Under the pieces are notes generated by a model, which ran no database searches, was not told the origin of the DNA, and saw only the letters and a list, made by a program, of their open reading frames with translations. DNA of 10,687 nucleotides from Candidatus Gastranaerophilales bacterium (GTDB lineage: Bacteria; Cyanobacteriota; Vampirovibrionia; Gastranaerophilales; JAQUYY01). The stretch spans positions 1-10,687 of the forward strand of contig JAQUYY010000044.1 in NCBI GenBank assembly GCA_028691575.1. Reading direction: 5' to 3'. Positions 1 to 6,397 of the stretch are shown here, piece by piece; positions within the stretch are counted from its first letter, which is position 1; every line of letters begins with the position of its first letter. The position numbers were made by a program, and so were the translations under genes.

Positions 1-1839
1 CGTACCTTTTCGCAGTTTTGTTGTATAAAATTTTTCAAAAATTTTTTCTTTATCTTCAGCACTAACTCCTTGACCATTATCTTTAACAGAAAGCATTAAT
101 TCATTTTCCTTTCTCTGGCAGTTAATTTCAACTTTTGTCCCCGGATCTGTGTGTTTTATGGCATTTTCGACTATATTCATCATTACCCGTTTAATTTCTC
201 CGCAATCCGCTTTAAATTGAGGGATTTCATCAAAATTGTTTATAATGATTTCTGAATTTTTATTTTTTGCTAAATATTGCAGAGGGGCAATAGATTCTTT
301 TGTTATTTTTTCAATATCACAAAATTTTTTGTTTAACCTATATAAAACCATATCATCCCTATAAATCAAAGTTAGATTATTAATAAGTCTTAAAAGTTCA
401 TCATTTGTACTATTAATATCTTCAAGATAAGGCTTTATTTCTTTTATTGTTTTATTTTCTTTTGTCATAAAAAACTCTATTGCTTTTTGAGTAGCGAGTA
501 TGGGCGTTTTTAAGTCGTGAGATAATGCTGCAATAAAGGTTTTTCGTGTTTCTTCCAATTCTTTTTTTTGTTTAATTTCAAGACAAATATATTTAATCGA
601 TTCCATCAGAATTTTAAAGAAATTAATTTCCTGAGCAGACCATTGCTTATGAACTCCTCCAACAACAATCATTCCGTCAAAAAATTGGTTTCTATGATGT
701 TCTATATTTTCAACATCGAAATAAGAAATAAAAGATTCTATGTTTTGATAAATTAAAAAATTTTTAATATCATCATATTTTATTTCTTCTCGCACATTAT
801 TTATTAAAAAAAGATTATTTTTTATATTGTCCTTAATTCTTTGATAAATATTTTCTTCAAGCAAAATTTCTTTAAAACCATTCCGAACAAAAACTGTCTT
901 ACCATTGTGAATTTGAATAAAAAAAACTTTTTGGTTTTTAAAAATACTTTCTAATTTTTGCTGAAGATAAGTTTTTATTTCTTTAATAGAATCTTCCCTG
1001 TTTAAATTTTCAATTAATTCTTTTAGAATAACTTCATTTTTTAACGCCGTTCTAAGTCTTTTTACAGAAACAATATTATTTATTCCAATTTCTAATTGTT
1101 TAATAAATGGCTGAAACTTTGCTATATTTCTCTTTAATCTAATCAGCCTTATGTTTGAATCGGCAAAAATAATTGTTCCAAGTTTATTATTTTCATAAAA
1201 TAGTGGAAATAAAATAATTCGAGCATCTTTTCTTTTATTTTTTATGTATAAATTAAAAGCATCGGACTTTTCAACAAGAGTTTTATTACCGTTAACGTCA
1301 ATTTCATAAACATCAAAAGTCATGTCTTTTTTTGTTTTATCGGCAAAAAAAATTCTGTCTTTTATGCAAAATCTTAAAAATATATTTTTTTCTTCAATTT
1401 TATTAGGTTCAATATCGTTAAAAACAAACGGCGGATTATTTTCATTTGTGCAATATTCACCTATTATGGGAGAAAAACAGCCTACTTTTTCATCATAAAA
1501 TCTTATGGCAACTTTTTGAACGTGAAATAATTCAGAAATTATTTTTGTAATTTTATTTAAAACTTTTTGATAATTTTTGGATATCAAAATTTCATTTAAA
1601 ATTTTACCTGTAGCAACATCAATTTTGCTTTTTTGCGATTTTATTTTGAACAGAAAAAAATAAAAAATAGTCGCTAAAAACAATAATAAAAAAGAAAGCA
1701 TATTTATGTTTACACATTGCCCCAAATAGGCTATTAATACTAGGATTGAAGCAAATATAATTAAAGAAATCAAAATACAATTTAAATTTCTGTCATTTAA
1801 AAAACCGATTATCGAATTTTGTATTTTAGATAAAAACAA
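1..1839 (-). CDS. Membrane sensor histidine kinase with GAF-like regions (C-terminus outside window)
   Basis: This is an open reading frame on the minus strand with no stop before the left edge; 613 residues are visible. Residues about 21-41 and 45-66 are two closely spaced hydrophobic segments, so a short hairpin anchors it in the inner membrane. Residues about 70-235 and 255-425 look like two divergent GAF-type sensory regions; the second ends in the typical helix around QWSAQEINFF. The HisKA H-box is SHDLKTP with phospho-acceptor His441 (codon 519-517). The HATPase N-box is NIVENAIKH (Asn559 nearby), the G1 box is DNGQG (587-591) and the F-box is FEKFYT. The G2 GLGL box would lie just beyond base 1. 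No ATG fits the start. TTG at 1839 is chosen because AGGGAGG sits 6 bases upstream and the frame closes at 1903-1905. As a class I kinase it should autophosphorylate and pass phosphate to a response regulator, none of which is visible here. The signal it senses is unknown. Confidence 0.9.
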   Translation of the reverse strand, partial: MFLSKIQNSIIGFLNDRNLNCILISLIIFASILVLIAYLGQCVNINMLSFLLLFLATIFYFFLFKIKSQKSKIDVATGKILNEILISKNYQKVLNKITKIISELFHVQKVAIRFYDEKVGCFSPIIGEYCTNENNPPFVFNDIEPNKIEEKNIFLRFCIKDRIFFADKTKKDMTFDVYEIDVNGNKTLVEKSDAFNLYIKNKRKDARIILFPLFYENNKLGTIIFADSNIRLIRLKRNIAKFQPFIKQLEIGINNIVSVKRLRTALKNEVILKELIENLNREDSIKEIKTYLQQKLESIFKNQKVFFIQIHNGKTVFVRNGFKEILLEENIYQRIKDNIKNNLFLINNVREEIKYDDIKNFLIYQNIESFISYFDVENIEHHRNQFFDGMIVVGGVHKQWSAQEINFFKILMESIKYICLEIKQKKELEETRKTFIAALSHDLKTPILATQKAIEFFMTKENKTIKEIKPYLEDINSTNDELLRLINNLTLIYRDDMVLYRLNKKFCDIEKITKESIAPLQYLAKNKNSEIIINNFDEIPQFKADCGEIKRVMMNIVENAIKHTDPGTKVEINCQRKENELMLSVKDNGQGVSAEDKEKIFEKFYTTKLRKGT

Positions 1840-1845
1840 AGCAAG

Positions 1846-1852
1846 CCTCCCT
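1846..1852 (-). promoter_or_regulatory. Strong Shine-Dalgarno that sets a TTG start
   Basis: On the minus strand AGGGAGG lies 6 bases before TTG at 1839. It is the best ribosome binding site in the window. The nearest in-frame ATG (codon at 1701-1699) would delete the first membrane segment, so TTG is the preferred start of the histidine kinase. Confidence 0.75.
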
Positions 1853-1938
1853 GAATTACAATAATTTATACAGCATAAAGGTGCTTTACATGCCCTTTTA
1901 AGTTATATCCTTGTGTTTAGTTATAATCCTTAATAAAA

Positions 1939-1967
1939 TTGACCATTTCACAATTTCGTTGCATAAT
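1939..1967 (+). promoter_or_regulatory. Sigma-70-type promoter for the exported TPR gene
   Basis: TTGACC at 1939-1944 (5 of 6 to the -35 consensus) and CATAAT at 1962-1967 (5 of 6 to the -10 consensus) are separated by exactly 17 bases. Transcription would begin near 1974, giving a leader of about 38 bases before the ATG at 2012. The leader holds AAGG at 2002-2005, 6 bases before the start. The remaining part of the 172-base intergenic region (1840-1938) must carry the divergent kinase promoter. I see only weak TATAAA-like boxes there on the minus strand, without a good -35 partner, and I do not call one. Confidence 0.6.
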
Positions 1968-2011
1968 AGATATAAATATTTAAAAAAAATTCGTAATAAA
2001 CAAGGTTAGAA

Positions 2012-3343
2012 ATGAAGATAAAAATATTAACAGCGGTTATATTGGCAAATGCTTTTACAGGGGGTTCTGCGCTGGCAATGAGTCCTGATGCCCATTCTCA
2101 CTATAAAAGCGCAATGATTTATGAAAAAAGCAATGATTTTGAAAGTGCGCAAAGAGAATTGATTTTTGCACTTCATTTGTCCCCTGAAGATGCTATTTTG
2201 CATACAAAATTAGCCGGTATTTACTCAGAATTAGGCAAATGGCAAGAGGCACTTAGAGAATACTATGCTGCAGCAAGGCTAAAGCCTGATGATGCTTTTA
2301 TTTATATCAGTATCGGAAATATTCTTCAACAGCACCACAATTACGAAGGTGCGTTAAATGCTTATATGCAAGCTATGTCAATATTTCCAGAGTATAGATA
2401 TAATTATTTAAATATTGCATCGGTAAAATCCTTGAATGGTAATTATGAAGATGCAGTCGAGTATTATAACAAATTTTTGTACAATTACCCGAATCACGTT
2501 GCCTCAAGAGAAAATTTAGCCGCAATATTTTTAAAATTAAACAAACCGGAAAGCGCTGTTAAAGAGTATTCTTACATTTATAGAAATCAAAACAGCGAAT
2601 TTAATGAATATTCGAATTTTGGCAAAGCTCTTGTTATGACAAAAGATTATAAAACCGCCGTTAATGTACTTCAAGAAGCTGTAAATCGCAGACAAGACGA
2701 TGTCCAAGCCCATGCAAACCTTGCTATTGCTTATGCGAAAACTAATCAATACGAACAAGCCGTAAAAGAATTTGAAAAAACTTTTGAATTAAATCCGTCC
2801 CTGGATGAATTAAGATTTGATTATGCAAATTTACTTGCAAAAACCAACCGGCAAGAAAAAGCTGTTGAACAGTATTTAAAATTCATAGAAAAAAATCCTG
2901 AGAATAGTGATGCATACGCCAATTTAGCAATGGTTTATCAAAAACAAAAAAAATATCAGAGTGCAATAGCACAATTAAAAATTGCTCTTGAAAAAGATAA
3001 TAAAAATTTATTTGCTAAAAGAGAGCTCGCAAGGTGCTATCACTTGATAAAAGACTACAAAACAGCCCTAAAGTATTATAACGAAACGATGTTGGAAGTT
3101 TCGGACGATAATGATTTGTACTATAATACAGGTTTGGCATATCATTCACTAAATAAATATGATGAAGCTATTGATATGTATGAAAAAGCGCTAAAATTAA
3201 AATATAATTCTACAATTGAAAAAGAAATTGCAAATGCCTATGTTGCAAAAGGCAATGTTTTTGCAAATTCTAAAAATTATAACAGCGCAATAAAAGAGTA
3301 TAAAACCGCTTTAAATTATAATTCATCGGAATTCTACGCTTGA
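2012..3343 (+). CDS. Exported TPR-repeat protein, N-terminal part up to an in-frame TGA
   Basis: The 443-residue reading frame begins with a classic Sec signal peptide: K2 and K4, a hydrophobic core, and a cleavage site after Ala-Leu-Ala at 20-22. From about residue 24 it is a continuous string of 34-residue tetratricopeptide repeats, about 12 before the stop, with recurring A-x-x-Y and A-hydrophobic-x-x-Y/F positions and P/N-terminated units (for example NLAIAY, EQAVKEF, ELNP). The twelfth unit is about 7 residues longer than the others. TPR arrays are alpha-solenoid scaffolds for protein binding; this one would act in the periplasm or at the cell surface, with unknown partners. The start is supported by AAGG six bases upstream and by the promoter at 1939-1967. 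The frame ends at TGA 3341-3343 in the middle of a repeat, and the same frame continues as TPR sequence afterwards, so this is probably a fragment of a longer protein. Confidence 0.85.
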   Translation: MKIKILTAVILANAFTGGSALAMSPDAHSHYKSAMIYEKSNDFESAQRELIFALHLSPEDAILHTKLAGIYSELGKWQEALREYYAAARLKPDDAFIYISIGNILQQHHNYEGALNAYMQAMSIFPEYRYNYLNIASVKSLNGNYEDAVEYYNKFLYNYPNHVASRENLAAIFLKLNKPESAVKEYSYIYRNQNSEFNEYSNFGKALVMTKDYKTAVNVLQEAVNRRQDDVQAHANLAIAYAKTNQYEQAVKEFEKTFELNPSLDELRFDYANLLAKTNRQEKAVEQYLKFIEKNPENSDAYANLAMVYQKQKKYQSAIAQLKIALEKDNKNLFAKRELARCYHLIKDYKTALKYYNETMLEVSDDNDLYYNTGLAYHSLNKYDEAIDMYEKALKLKYNSTIEKEIANAYVAKGNVFANSKNYNSAIKEYKTALNYNSSEFYA

Positions 3344-3349
3344 TCAGGC

Positions 3350-4021
3350 TTGGCAAATGCTTATCAAAAAATGAACATTAACGATAAAGCGCTTATGTAT
3401 TACGAAAAAGCAATCGCTATTAATCCTAACAAAAAAGAGCTGTTCCTGGCATTTGGCGATATGTTAAAAGAAGCAAAACGTTTTGATGAAGCAAAAGGTG
3501 CTTTCAAAAGAGCTGTCACACTTGATCCAAAAGCAACAAATGCATATGAAGGGCTGGGAGACAGCTATTATAAAAGTAATGAGTTTGATAATGCAATTGA
3601 ACAATATTTAAAAGCATTGGAAATAAATAATAAAAATACAAATTTGTTAATCAAAATCGGAAATGTTTATAAAGATAAGTCTGACAATAACAATGCCGAA
3701 AAATATTATTTAAAAGTTCTTGATTCTGAACCGATGAATGCAAATGCTAAATTTAATTTAGGTTTAACAAGAGCTGAAGCCGGAGATTATAAAACTGCAA
3801 AAACTTACTATGATGATGTAATTAAACAAAAACCTGATTTTGCTTTTGTATATTGCGCTAAGGCTATGATTTCAGAAAAAGAAAGAAATTATGAAGAAGC
3901 AGTTGCAAATTATGAAAAATTCCTTTCTCTAGAGCCTAATAACGAAAATGCTCAAAGCATTCAGAGCAAAATTGCTATTTTAAACAACAAAATTTATAAA
4001 CTAAAAAACATTAAAAATTAA
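3350..4021 (+). CDS. TPR-repeat protein, C-terminal part after the in-frame TGA
   Basis: This 223-residue stretch lies in the same frame as the gene that stops at 3343 and carries about five and a half further 34-residue TPR units in unbroken register, ending in a short Lys/Asn-rich tail. It has no signal peptide of its own. The nominal start, TTG at 3350, has no properly spaced ribosome binding site (AGG lies only one base away), and the next candidate, ATG at 3371, also lacks one. It is therefore best read as the C-terminal part of the upstream protein. It would be made only by readthrough, by weak reinitiation just after the TGA, or not at all. If it were made alone it would stay in the cytoplasm. 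Alternatively, the TGA is a sequencing or assembly error and both halves form one protein of about 669 residues. Confidence 0.6.
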   Translation: MANAYQKMNINDKALMYYEKAIAINPNKKELFLAFGDMLKEAKRFDEAKGAFKRAVTLDPKATNAYEGLGDSYYKSNEFDNAIEQYLKALEINNKNTNLLIKIGNVYKDKSDNNNAEKYYLKVLDSEPMNANAKFNLGLTRAEAGDYKTAKTYYDDVIKQKPDFAFVYCAKAMISEKERNYEEAVANYEKFLSLEPNNENAQSIQSKIAILNNKIYKLKNIKN

Positions 4022-4028
4022 TGAAATT

Positions 4029-4424
4029 ATGAAAAAATTTATTATTGCAGTAATATTTTGTATTTTTTGCATAACAGGTTGCAAAAACAAAGAGCGGTCT
4101 CAAATACTTTTCAGCTCTCAGCCTATTAGTGCCTCAGCTCCTGCCGAAACAGCTTTTAGCACAGGAGAGCAAATCAATTTTATTCTAATAAACCCTAAAG
4201 AATTTACTTCAAATATTTTAAGGCTACAAGTTCTAAAACTCAGCGATAAAGTAGACAGATATGGTTTTTCACTGGCTCATGGCAGAGATGTTGAAATTGA
4301 TATTAACAAACATTACATGATTGAAAGTTTATATTTTCACGAAAAAGGACGTTACCTGCTAAGAATTTTTAGTAGTGATAATTACAAAACACCTTTAGCC
4401 GAAGGGGATTTTTTAGTTGAATAA
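4029..4424 (+). CDS. Small predicted lipoprotein, function unknown
   Basis: This is a 131-residue protein with a lipoprotein signal peptide: Lys2-Lys3, a hydrophobic core, and a lipobox ITGC with lipidated Cys18. Residues 19-22 are Lys-Asn-Lys-Glu, and there is no Asp at +2 that would favour inner-membrane retention by the E. coli rule. A Ser/Ala/Pro-rich linker follows to about residue 46. The rest (about 47-131) alternates hydrophobic and polar residues in a way that suggests a compact beta-sandwich. I do not recognise a family. It begins 7 bases after the TAA of the TPR gene with no clear Shine-Dalgarno, so it is probably translated by coupling to the end of that gene. This makes a functional link with the TPR protein likely, and a TGA that stops ribosomes upstream could lower its expression. 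The ATG at 4021 overlapping the upstream stop is in another frame and ends after three codons. Confidence 0.8.
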   Translation: MKKFIIAVIFCIFCITGCKNKERSQILFSSQPISASAPAETAFSTGEQINFILINPKEFTSNILRLQVLKLSDKVDRYGFSLAHGRDVEIDINKHYMIESLYFHEKGRYLLRIFSSDNYKTPLAEGDFLVE

Positions 4425-4472
4425 TTAAATTATTCTAAAAAATTATCTGTATAACATGCTCTTAAAGAAAAT

Positions 4473-4496
4473 TTAGAGTAAAATATTAGAGTAAAA
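4473..4496 (+). repeat. Tandem 11-bp direct repeat upstream of apt
   Basis: TTAGAGTAAAA occurs at 4473-4483 and again, identically, at 4486-4496, with a TA spacer (13-base period). It ends 9 bases before the GGAG ribosome binding site of apt. Each copy contains a TAAAA(T/G) sequence that could act as a -10 element, so the repeat may be part of a promoter or an operator. No matching -35 is evident, and the function is inferred only from position. Confidence 0.55.
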
Positions 4497-4517
4497 GCAT
4501 GGTTTGGAGAAATTTTT

Positions 4518-5039
4518 ATGCCTGAATTAGTAAAAACAAAAATTAGAGATATCCCGAATTTTCCAAAAGACGGAATAATTTTTAAAGATATTACAACAGC
4601 GATAAAAGATGCTGAAACATTCAGGCGGATTATTAATTTTTTAACAGAACAGTTTAAAAATGATAATATCGATTATGTTGCCGGAATAGAGTCAAGAGGT
4701 TTTATTTTTGGTGCGCCTCTTGCATATAACTTGAATACAGGGTTAGTTATTATCAGAAAACCCGGCAAACTTCCTGCAAAAGTTAAAAGGGTTTCTTACG
4801 AATTGGAATACGGAACAGATACCGTTGAAATCCATGAAGATGCCATTGAAGAAGGCAAAAGGATTTTATTGATTGACGATTTGCTTGCAACCGGCGGAAC
4901 TGCTGCTGCATCTTGCGCTCTTGTTGAAAAAACAGGCGGAATTCTTGCAGGAATAGCTTTTGTTGTTGAACTTGAATTTTTAAACGGTAGAGAAAAACTT
5001 CCGCAAAATGCAAAAATCGTTTCTATGGTTAATTATTAA
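4518..5039 (+). CDS. apt: Adenine phosphoribosyltransferase
   Basis: This cytoplasmic purine-salvage enzyme makes AMP and pyrophosphate from adenine and PRPP. The 173-residue length matches the family. Visible hallmarks are the N-terminal IPNFPKDGIIFKDIT stretch (12-26), ESRGF at 58-62, the flexible-loop segment RKPGKLP at 80-86, EYG at 97-99, and the PRPP-binding motif RILLIDDLLATGGTA at about 115-129 with its paired Asp residues and TGGT loop. GGAG at 4506-4509 lies 8 bases before the ATG, a good ribosome binding site. The gene follows the lipoprotein gene by 93 bases that contain a tandem repeat, so it may have its own promoter. It converges on the minus-strand TPR gene with only 13 bases between the two stops. 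No ComE- or RelA-like neighbour is present, so it appears to be a stand-alone housekeeping gene. Confidence 0.97.
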   Translation: MPELVKTKIRDIPNFPKDGIIFKDITTAIKDAETFRRIINFLTEQFKNDNIDYVAGIESRGFIFGAPLAYNLNTGLVIIRKPGKLPAKVKRVSYELEYGTDTVEIHEDAIEEGKRILLIDDLLATGGTAAASCALVEKTGGILAGIAFVVELEFLNGREKLPQNAKIVSMVNY

Positions 5040-5046
5040 CGAAAAT

Positions 5047-5063
5047 TTGAAATTATCTTTCAA
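5047..5063. terminator. Weak inverted repeat between convergent genes
   Basis: TTGAAA and TTTCAA form a 6-bp stem around a 5-base loop, extendable past one T-T mismatch, between the stop of apt and the stop of the convergent TPR gene. It is purely AT-rich, with a short T-rich stretch on the plus strand after it. This is the only candidate for a shared terminator, and its predicted stability is poor. Confidence 0.25.
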
Positions 5064-6345
5064 TTTGAGTAGTTCTAAATATTTTCCACTCACCGTCTTT
5101 TTCTGATAAAAGCTGAATTTCTGCTGTTATTTTTTTGTTTTTAAAAATTGTAGAAACAGATTTTCGTGAATATATAGTAATTTCCGGGGATAAACAATCT
5201 TTAAATAGCGGTGTTTTTTCTGTTGCAATTTCACTGGTTAAAACATCAAGAATTTTACTATCACTTCTAAAGATAATTTTGCAACCCAAGAAATTAATGT
5301 CAGTTTTTCCTGCATTCATTATTTTAAAACTTATTCCGGGGAAAACCTCATTTTTATCAGGGATTTCCGTAAACTTTGAAGATTGCAATTGAACTATTAT
5401 ATTTTTAGGTTCAAAATAAGGCGTTTTAGTTTTGGGATTGTATTTTAGAGCTTTTTTATAATAATAATCCGCAGTTATTTTATCATTTTTTTTCGCATAA
5501 TCATCACCTTTTGCAAGAAAAAGTTTTACTAATTCAGATTTATCCCCGACATTTTCATCTTTTTCAAATGCAGTTTCAAAATGTAAAATAGATTTATCAA
5601 TATCTTTTTTGCCATAAATTGAAGCTAAAGCATAATGAATTTTCGGACTATCAAAAGTTTGAAGGGTGGATTGCAAAATATCAAGAGCTTCTTTAAAATT
5701 ATTTTTTTGCAAAAACACTTCTGCTTGAGCCAAATAAATATCAATTAAATAATTTTGAATCTTATCAGCTTCTGCCGATTTTCCTTTTTTGTAATAATCG
5801 TAAGCTATTTTATATTTTCTAACCGATTCATAAATATCTCGATTTAACAAAAAATCACCCCATCTTTTATAGAAATCGCCCATTTGTTTGAACTCAGGGT
5901 TAAATCGCAGAGGTTTAATTTGTTTTAAAAATTCATTTGCCAGTTCATATTCTTTATCGTCCTCATAAGTTTGTGCAATCAAGAAATACGCCTCATGGTA
6001 TTGACCTTTAGTCATTTTGATTACTTGATAAAATTCCGCTTTAGCTTTTTGAGGTTCATCAAGTTTTTGATAAATCTGTCCAAGTTTTATATGGGCATTA
6101 ATGTTTGACGGATAATTTTTTACGGCTTTTGTATACATTTCAAGGGCATTTACCAATCTTCCTTTTTGTTCATGCTTTTCCCCCAAAGAAATCATGCCAC
6201 TTAGAGAAGTCGATTTATTTGTTTGATATATAAAAAACCCGACAATAATTACCAGATAAAGAAAAACTATTGAAGATATTTTTACGATTTTTAATACGGG
6301 AACATTGCTTAATTTTTCATTTAATTTTTCAATAAAATTGTTCAT
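5053..6345 (-). CDS. Membrane-anchored TPR protein with C-terminal beta-rich domain
   Basis: This 430-residue protein has a short basic cytoplasmic N-terminus and one hydrophobic segment (about 22-42, rich in Ile/Val/Phe) that should act as an uncleaved signal anchor. Residues about 47-306 contain TPR-like helical pairs: LVNALEMYTKAVKNYP at 65-79, a second repeat to about 110, degenerate repeats in the middle, and clear ones again near 208-232 and 273-304. From about 312 the character changes to alternating hydrophobic residues with a Phe-x-x-Asn-x-Gly-x-Thr pattern near 340-350, suggesting an Ig-like or FxLYD-like beta-sandwich; this assignment is tentative. It is the last gene of the minus-strand cluster, 52 bases after the MgtC-family gene. 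ATG at 6345 is preceded by GGGGA, about 11 bases away, a slightly long spacing. The protein may scaffold an envelope complex, but no specific function can be named. Confidence 0.85.
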   Translation of the reverse strand: MNNFIEKLNEKLSNVPVLKIVKISSIVFLYLVIIVGFFIYQTNKSTSLSGMISLGEKHEQKGRLVNALEMYTKAVKNYPSNINAHIKLGQIYQKLDEPQKAKAEFYQVIKMTKGQYHEAYFLIAQTYEDDKEYELANEFLKQIKPLRFNPEFKQMGDFYKRWGDFLLNRDIYESVRKYKIAYDYYKKGKSAEADKIQNYLIDIYLAQAEVFLQKNNFKEALDILQSTLQTFDSPKIHYALASIYGKKDIDKSILHFETAFEKDENVGDKSELVKLFLAKGDDYAKKNDKITADYYYKKALKYNPKTKTPYFEPKNIIVQLQSSKFTEIPDKNEVFPGISFKIMNAGKTDINFLGCKIIFRSDSKILDVLTSEIATEKTPLFKDCLSPEITIYSRKSVSTIFKNKKITAEIQLLSEKDGEWKIFRTTQIER

Positions 6346-6397
6346 ATTTACATTTTTCCCCGTAAATGCTTTTTTTCATCTAGTCATTAATATAATT

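Larger units (their letters stand above)
2012..4021 (+). pseudogene. Full-length TPR gene split by a single in-frame TGA
   Basis: Read as one unit, the gene has 670 codons: signal peptide, about 18 TPR repeats, TAA stop. The only lesion is TGA at 3341-3343. It sits three residues before the conserved Leu of the thirteenth repeat, which is the aromatic position (Trp4) of the TPR consensus, so one G-to-A change from TGG explains it. No frameshift, deletion or decay is seen on either side, so the event is recent, artefactual or tolerated. A reassigned code is unlikely because about 19 Trp residues elsewhere in the window all use TGG. Confidence 0.6.

Noticed and set aside
568..756. 62-codon plus-strand reading frame inside the histidine kinase gene
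   Set aside because: It lies opposite a continuous kinase frame with clear GAF, HisKA and HATPase motifs, has no ribosome binding site and has low-complexity composition.
1876..1899. Hairpin AAAGG...CCTTT in the divergent intergenic region as an operator or leader structure
   Set aside because: There are only five paired bases with a long loop; not distinguishable from chance.
3341..3375. Selenocysteine insertion at the TGA
   Set aside because: The bases just after TGA offer only a 4-bp stem with a G-T pair, no convincing SECIS. A structural repeat position in a scaffold protein is an unlikely place for selenocysteine.
2012..4021. Genome-wide reassignment of TGA to Trp or Gly
   Set aside because: About 19 Trp codons in the window are TGG, no other gene contains an in-frame TGA, and TGA is used as a coupled stop at 9174-9176. 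An AT-rich recoded genome would show many internal TGA codons. The read-through extension at 9174 is only eight residues, so that single stop alone is not decisive.
4419..4435. Rho-independent terminator after the lipoprotein gene
   Set aside because: The stem is all A/T, the loop would be minimal, and an A-run rather than a T-run follows on the plus strand.
4783..5013. Minus-strand 76-codon frame inside apt
   Set aside because: It is a shadow of a strongly conserved gene, with biased Gln/Phe-rich composition and no start signal.
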